NCBI GenBank assembly: GCA_037576215.1
Contig: JBANDB010000002.1
Location: 2,294,001-2,358,000, forward strand
Origin: Armillaria gallica
Lineage: Eukaryota > Basidiomycota > Agaricomycetes > Agaricales > Physalacriaceae
Length of the DNA stretch: 64,000 nt
Direction of reading: 5' to 3'
The notes beneath the pieces were generated by a model. It was not told the origin of the DNA. It saw nothing but the letters and a program-made list of their open reading frames with translations, and searched no databases. A program made the position numbers and the translations under genes. Shown piece by piece: positions 61,030 through 64,000 of this stretch; positions within the stretch are counted from its first letter, which is position 1, and each line of letters starts with the position of its first letter.

Positions 61030-61118
61030 TTCATCATAAACCATGGTTTATGGCTATTTCGGCGATCTCGGAGGCACTTGCGTGCGCACGAAGTCTCTCA
61101 AACACGGTTTATGATGAA
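61030..61118. repeat. Inverted repeat with nested palindromes
   Basis: ttcatcataaacc (61030-61042) is the reverse complement of ggtttatgatgaa (61106-61118). The left arm extends into the perfect palindrome ataaaccatggtttat, and the loop holds another palindrome, cgtgcgcacg (61081-61090). Confidence 0.5.
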
Positions 61119-63149
61119 GTCTCCTTTCATCGTCCCGGTTTAACGGGTGCTTTCGATGAATCGGCGGAGATACTTTTGCCCAGTGGGAGTCTTCAATAGG
61201 TCAGTGACGACAATACATTCACGATCGTTACTATCCTCCTTCCTGGTCTCGACCGTTTATTCCAGCTGGTCAAAAAATAGAAAGTTAGTAAGGGAGCCGA
61301 CTAGATTACCACCCCAAGAAATAATCTCACTGACCGCAGTGAAGAATTTTACCTCTTTGCTCACACTCGCATTCCCGGCCGTCAAGTTCCATAATTCATT
61401 TGTGATCGCAATAGATCGGACATTGTTACTTTTAACTTTTCTCGCCTACTGTTCTGCAAGGAAATGGGTTCAGCTGTCTGCATCGGATCTTCCAATCTTT
61501 TTCAGGCTGCCATTTCATATCCGTATTGGAATTTCACCGTTATGTTCGTATCTTTTGAGTTCGCTCGAATTTTCGCTTTGGCCTGGAAGGTCCGAGTCTT
61601 GGCGTTGTACATGCGCCTCTCTGACAGGACTATAAGAAAAAATTAGCCCGTTCATTAAAAAAAACGTCGGAAATATCCGACACTTACTGACTGAGGGCAT
61701 CTCAAGAGGGTAGCCGTAAGAGTGATCAACACGTAGCATGATTGCGTGATGTCTGCCATATGTTTTTACCAGGAGAAGAGGACTAGCTCCTTGACTTGAC
61801 GAGAGGAAAGCCAATGGCCTCATAGGGCTGCCGGAGGCTAGCGGGAAGGCTGTAGCACCGGGTTTCTTGATAATATTATTTGAAAGCGCTGCAGTCATCG
61901 TTCCTGAAATAATTGACCGAAAATTGATCATGATTCGCAGAAGGGAAGATCTGTCAAAGAGGGAAAAAGGTATGTACGAGTAGAAGGCTCAAAAAAGAAA
62001 ATGCGATACCTCTCGAATAGCATGCGACACACTTCTTACACCCTATTATTGTCCGCATGAGAGGTTTAAGCCGTGGGTGTTGGATATCAATTAGGCAGTG
62101 TTCTAGATCTCCATACAGCGGCGAGTGTTCGATGTCAGGATTTCAGGATTTCGAGCACAGCTACAGAGGTATACTTAGCACAGTGCGCTGGCCAATTGAC
62201 CACATTGAACCCTGTCCAGTCCAGATCATGATAAACGACAGTCGGCATAGCAGTTGCTTCACCGGGCTGGAGCAGCAGCTTGACCTGGATCTCTTCACTT
62301 GTGGCTGATGCAGATGAATAGAGCGGCATTACACCACAGAATTGGCAGCATCCAAATTGAAAGACGTGGTGGTGGTCGGAGAGTGAAGCGCAAATCGGAA
62401 CCGGGCCGAGTTTATCGAACCATTGTTACGTCATCGTCAACCTCCTTCAACTTCTCCAAAACCTTTGACTTGCGAGAAATTGGCAGCCTCGAATGCGTCT
62501 GAGCTACTGTATTGAAATCTTGGCTGTGGGACTTTAGACTTATGGGGCTCGCCCTTCCTAATTCCTATACTCGTCATTCCACTCTCAATATCACGCCTCG
62601 AGAGTCGAAAGGTTGCCAAGACATCCAACCATATAATGTGCTGCCACTCTGAATACCTGACTGTATTCCCTCATCACAGGAAAAAATTACCCTCAGATTC
62701 CCCAACCGCCCCACTTCCTCAGCCAACGTTTACAGCGCTCGGTCTAATGTCTGGTCCTCCCTCACATGATATCTAACGAATTCTTCAAATATCTTACGAT
62801 GATCACGGTCCCTATATACGCGCATTTCAAGTTCCAAATTCTCAGTGTTCTTATCAGAGAGATCTTTTGAATTATGCACCATAGTCGACTGGACCCAAAG
62901 GCAGCGACATCGCGCTATAGATGGAAAGGATCCACCCTGCCGCATACGTCGGAAAATCAGGAGTGTGCACTCCAGGCACCTGATTCAGGATGATCCAATG
63001 CGGTCAAGTGGCTGCCCGCCTTGAGGTTCAGGCTGTTCCTCCATTGAATTCTCTCATGTGGATGTCAGGTCGGACGAGTCATCATTCTAATCCATGTTGA
63101 TGAAGTTTCCTGATTTCGGATTTTGTGTCTGTCGCGAATGTCCAAAATC
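61119..63149. other. 2-kb region without a recognised gene
   Basis: Minus-strand frames at 61515-61931 and 62135-62329 and plus-strand frame 61147-61635 are open but motif-free. The 62135-62329 frame (VVYHDLDWTGFNVVNWPAH) looks protein-like, yet no flanking exon joins it. The frame at 62730-62945 (-) may belong with the actin-like relic to its right, but the similarity is too weak to claim. Confidence 0.4.
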
Positions 63150-63460
63150 GGATCAGCTTTTCAAAGGGGACTTTTGCGGTTCTGGGAACGCGATCCCTTC
63201 AGCGCCACCGTCATTGTGCAGGACGTTACTGTTTCCCAGCAGAATGCGTCTCTTCTTTAAGCGCTGGTACGGCGAAATGATTACGACACCCTTTCCAAGT
63301 GTAAGTGACATCGATGTCCAAAACTGCCAGTTGTATACAGTGCAATGGAGGATTGGGTACTCGATGTTCTCTTTAAGAGAAGCACCGTATGAGCGGGCTG
63401 ACTCGCGACCAGTGTACAAGACGTCGTCCGCAGTAGTGCCAGCAACCGAAGGGCTTGGCA
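63150..63460 (-). pseudogene. Actin-like relic
   Basis: Minus-strand reading gives SPSVAGTTADDVLYTGRESA, then RSYGASLKENIEYPILHCTV followed by YNWQFW. This parallels the actin-family order FPSxVG...YVGDEAQSKRG...LKYPIEHGIVTNWDDM. Further along, SPL, a stop, then KADPILDIRDRHKIRN loosely resembles LLTEAPLNPKANREKM. The actin N-terminus with its phosphate loop is not found upstream. With a stop inside and no flanking exons it is best read as a decayed fragment of an actin or actin-related gene. Confidence 0.4.
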
Positions 63461-63911
63461 GGGACTAGTCTGCACCTCGCTATCGACACTTCGAGTCGCG
63501 TCCTGCATTTCCTCGGATCTCACACGTCCTGTTGAGGGTTCAATTTACATCCAGTGACCTTTTTGTAGGAGTGACTAACTTCTGACAGTGGTTTTCCGGG
63601 CAAAATATGTGGCATGAACGCTGTGAAGCGATCGTCCTTTTTCTATGGATCCAGATGCCATTCTCTACCCCATGCAGCAAACCGGTTGTTTACGATGACT
63701 TCTGCCATTTCTAATCCTTCTCTGCGCGTCTTGGGCTTGCCAGGATTTTGACGACCATAAATACGCCAGTTTACTATCTCGGGTTTAGGCTTCGATTATG
63801 CTTGTCACTAAGACTTGCACACTGAAAATATCCGCACAATGGGTTCCGGCATATTTCCATAGCGTGCCAGACCTCCGAAATTGACGACCCAAGGCAAGAA
63901 GCTTCCTCTTC
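63461..63911. other. Intergenic, nothing recognised
   Basis: Between the actin-like relic and the ankyrin-type segment; no supported feature. Confidence 0.4.
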
Positions 63912-64000
63912 ATGAGCTATGAATGCCGATGCTATGCAGCTCTTCTGAAGAAGAAGGCCGACGTCGGTACGCGGGATAAACACGGGTGTACCCCTTTGCA
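63912..64000 (+). CDS. Start of an ankyrin-repeat coding segment, cut by the window edge
   Basis: The last frame reads MSYECRCYAALLKKKADVGT, then RDKHGCTPL, and is open to the end. LLKKxADVxxRDKxGxTPLH is the helix-2/loop signature of an ankyrin repeat. The true start may be upstream or in another exon. The rest of the gene lies outside the window, so nothing can be said about its function. Confidence 0.5.
   Translation, partial: MSYECRCYAALLKKKADVGTRDKHGCTPL

Noticed and set aside
61147..61635. 162-codon plus-strand open frame with hydrophobic stretches
   Set aside because: Begins without a supported ATG context, has no recognisable motif and overlaps an equally open minus-strand frame. 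Insufficient support for a gene.
62135..62329. 64-codon minus-strand frame that looks protein-like
   Set aside because: No family motif is recognised and no convincing splice partner found; kept only as a note in the intergenic entry.

Overview
The window is nuclear DNA of a filamentous basidiomycete, most likely an agaricomycete (mushroom-forming) fungus. Genes are broken by many short introns of about 45-60 bp with GT...AG ends. Several proteins belong to families known to me mainly from Agaricomycetes: a DUF6535 membrane protein, a DUF6699 protein, a GWTPxxHPEG/YWFHQ-type membrane protein, BTB proteins with SR-rich N-termini, and an F-box protein. No prokaryotic features, rRNA genes, tRNA genes or CRISPR arrays were found. 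Exon joins below were worked out by hand from splice signals, reading phase and remembered family motifs; no database was searched.

Layout. 1-1174 holds the 3' part of saccharopine dehydrogenase (LYS1), ending in a peroxisomal-type tail. 1435-4052 (-) is a multi-exon tail-anchored membrane protein of unknown function, with a decayed copy of its 5' end and promoter just upstream (4244-5190). 5335-7252 (-) is an AIF/AMID-like flavin oxidoreductase. 8969-12404 (+) is a Golgi-type Ca2+/Mn2+ P-type ATPase (PMR1). 12594-15457 (+) is a DUF6535 protein whose C-terminal two thirds lie in strikingly AT-rich DNA, converging on a DUF6699 gene (15906-16960, -). A broken kinase-like gene (17860-18830) and an F-box gene (19122-20679, -) follow. 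23018-25370 (-) is a multi-pass membrane protein.

The centre is housekeeping. Elongator subunit ELP1 (26178-31211, -) and the rRNA-processing factor EFG1 (31361-32213, +) are divergent and share a 149-bp promoter region. Next come two largely disordered proteins of unknown function (33150-34217, - and 36836-37748, +). Then follow a complete non-autonomous DNA transposon with a perfect 8-bp target duplication (37937-38389) and a strong hairpin (38520-38575).

The right half is more dynamic. It has a tandem pair of BTB paralogues with duplicated TATA promoters (38854-42699), a Het-C family protein with a disordered tail (42985-45174), two related small secreted cysteine proteins (45907-46457 and 47562-48113, both -), a gene-poor stretch with a non-LTR retrotransposon remnant (about 51020-51480), an MFS sugar transporter containing a 9-nt microexon (52289-54599, +), and the tethering factor USO1/p115 in a short form (54883-57798, +). 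The last 6 kb hold one predicted 55-residue secreted peptide gene (59878-60147, -), an actin-like relic, and the beginning of an ankyrin-repeat coding segment at the right edge.

No single multi-gene system stands out. The most noteworthy items are the compositional chimera in the DUF6535 gene, the intact transposon footprint with an internal repeat, the BTB duplication including its promoter, the hidden 55-aa secreted peptide, and the ELP1/EFG1 shared promoter.
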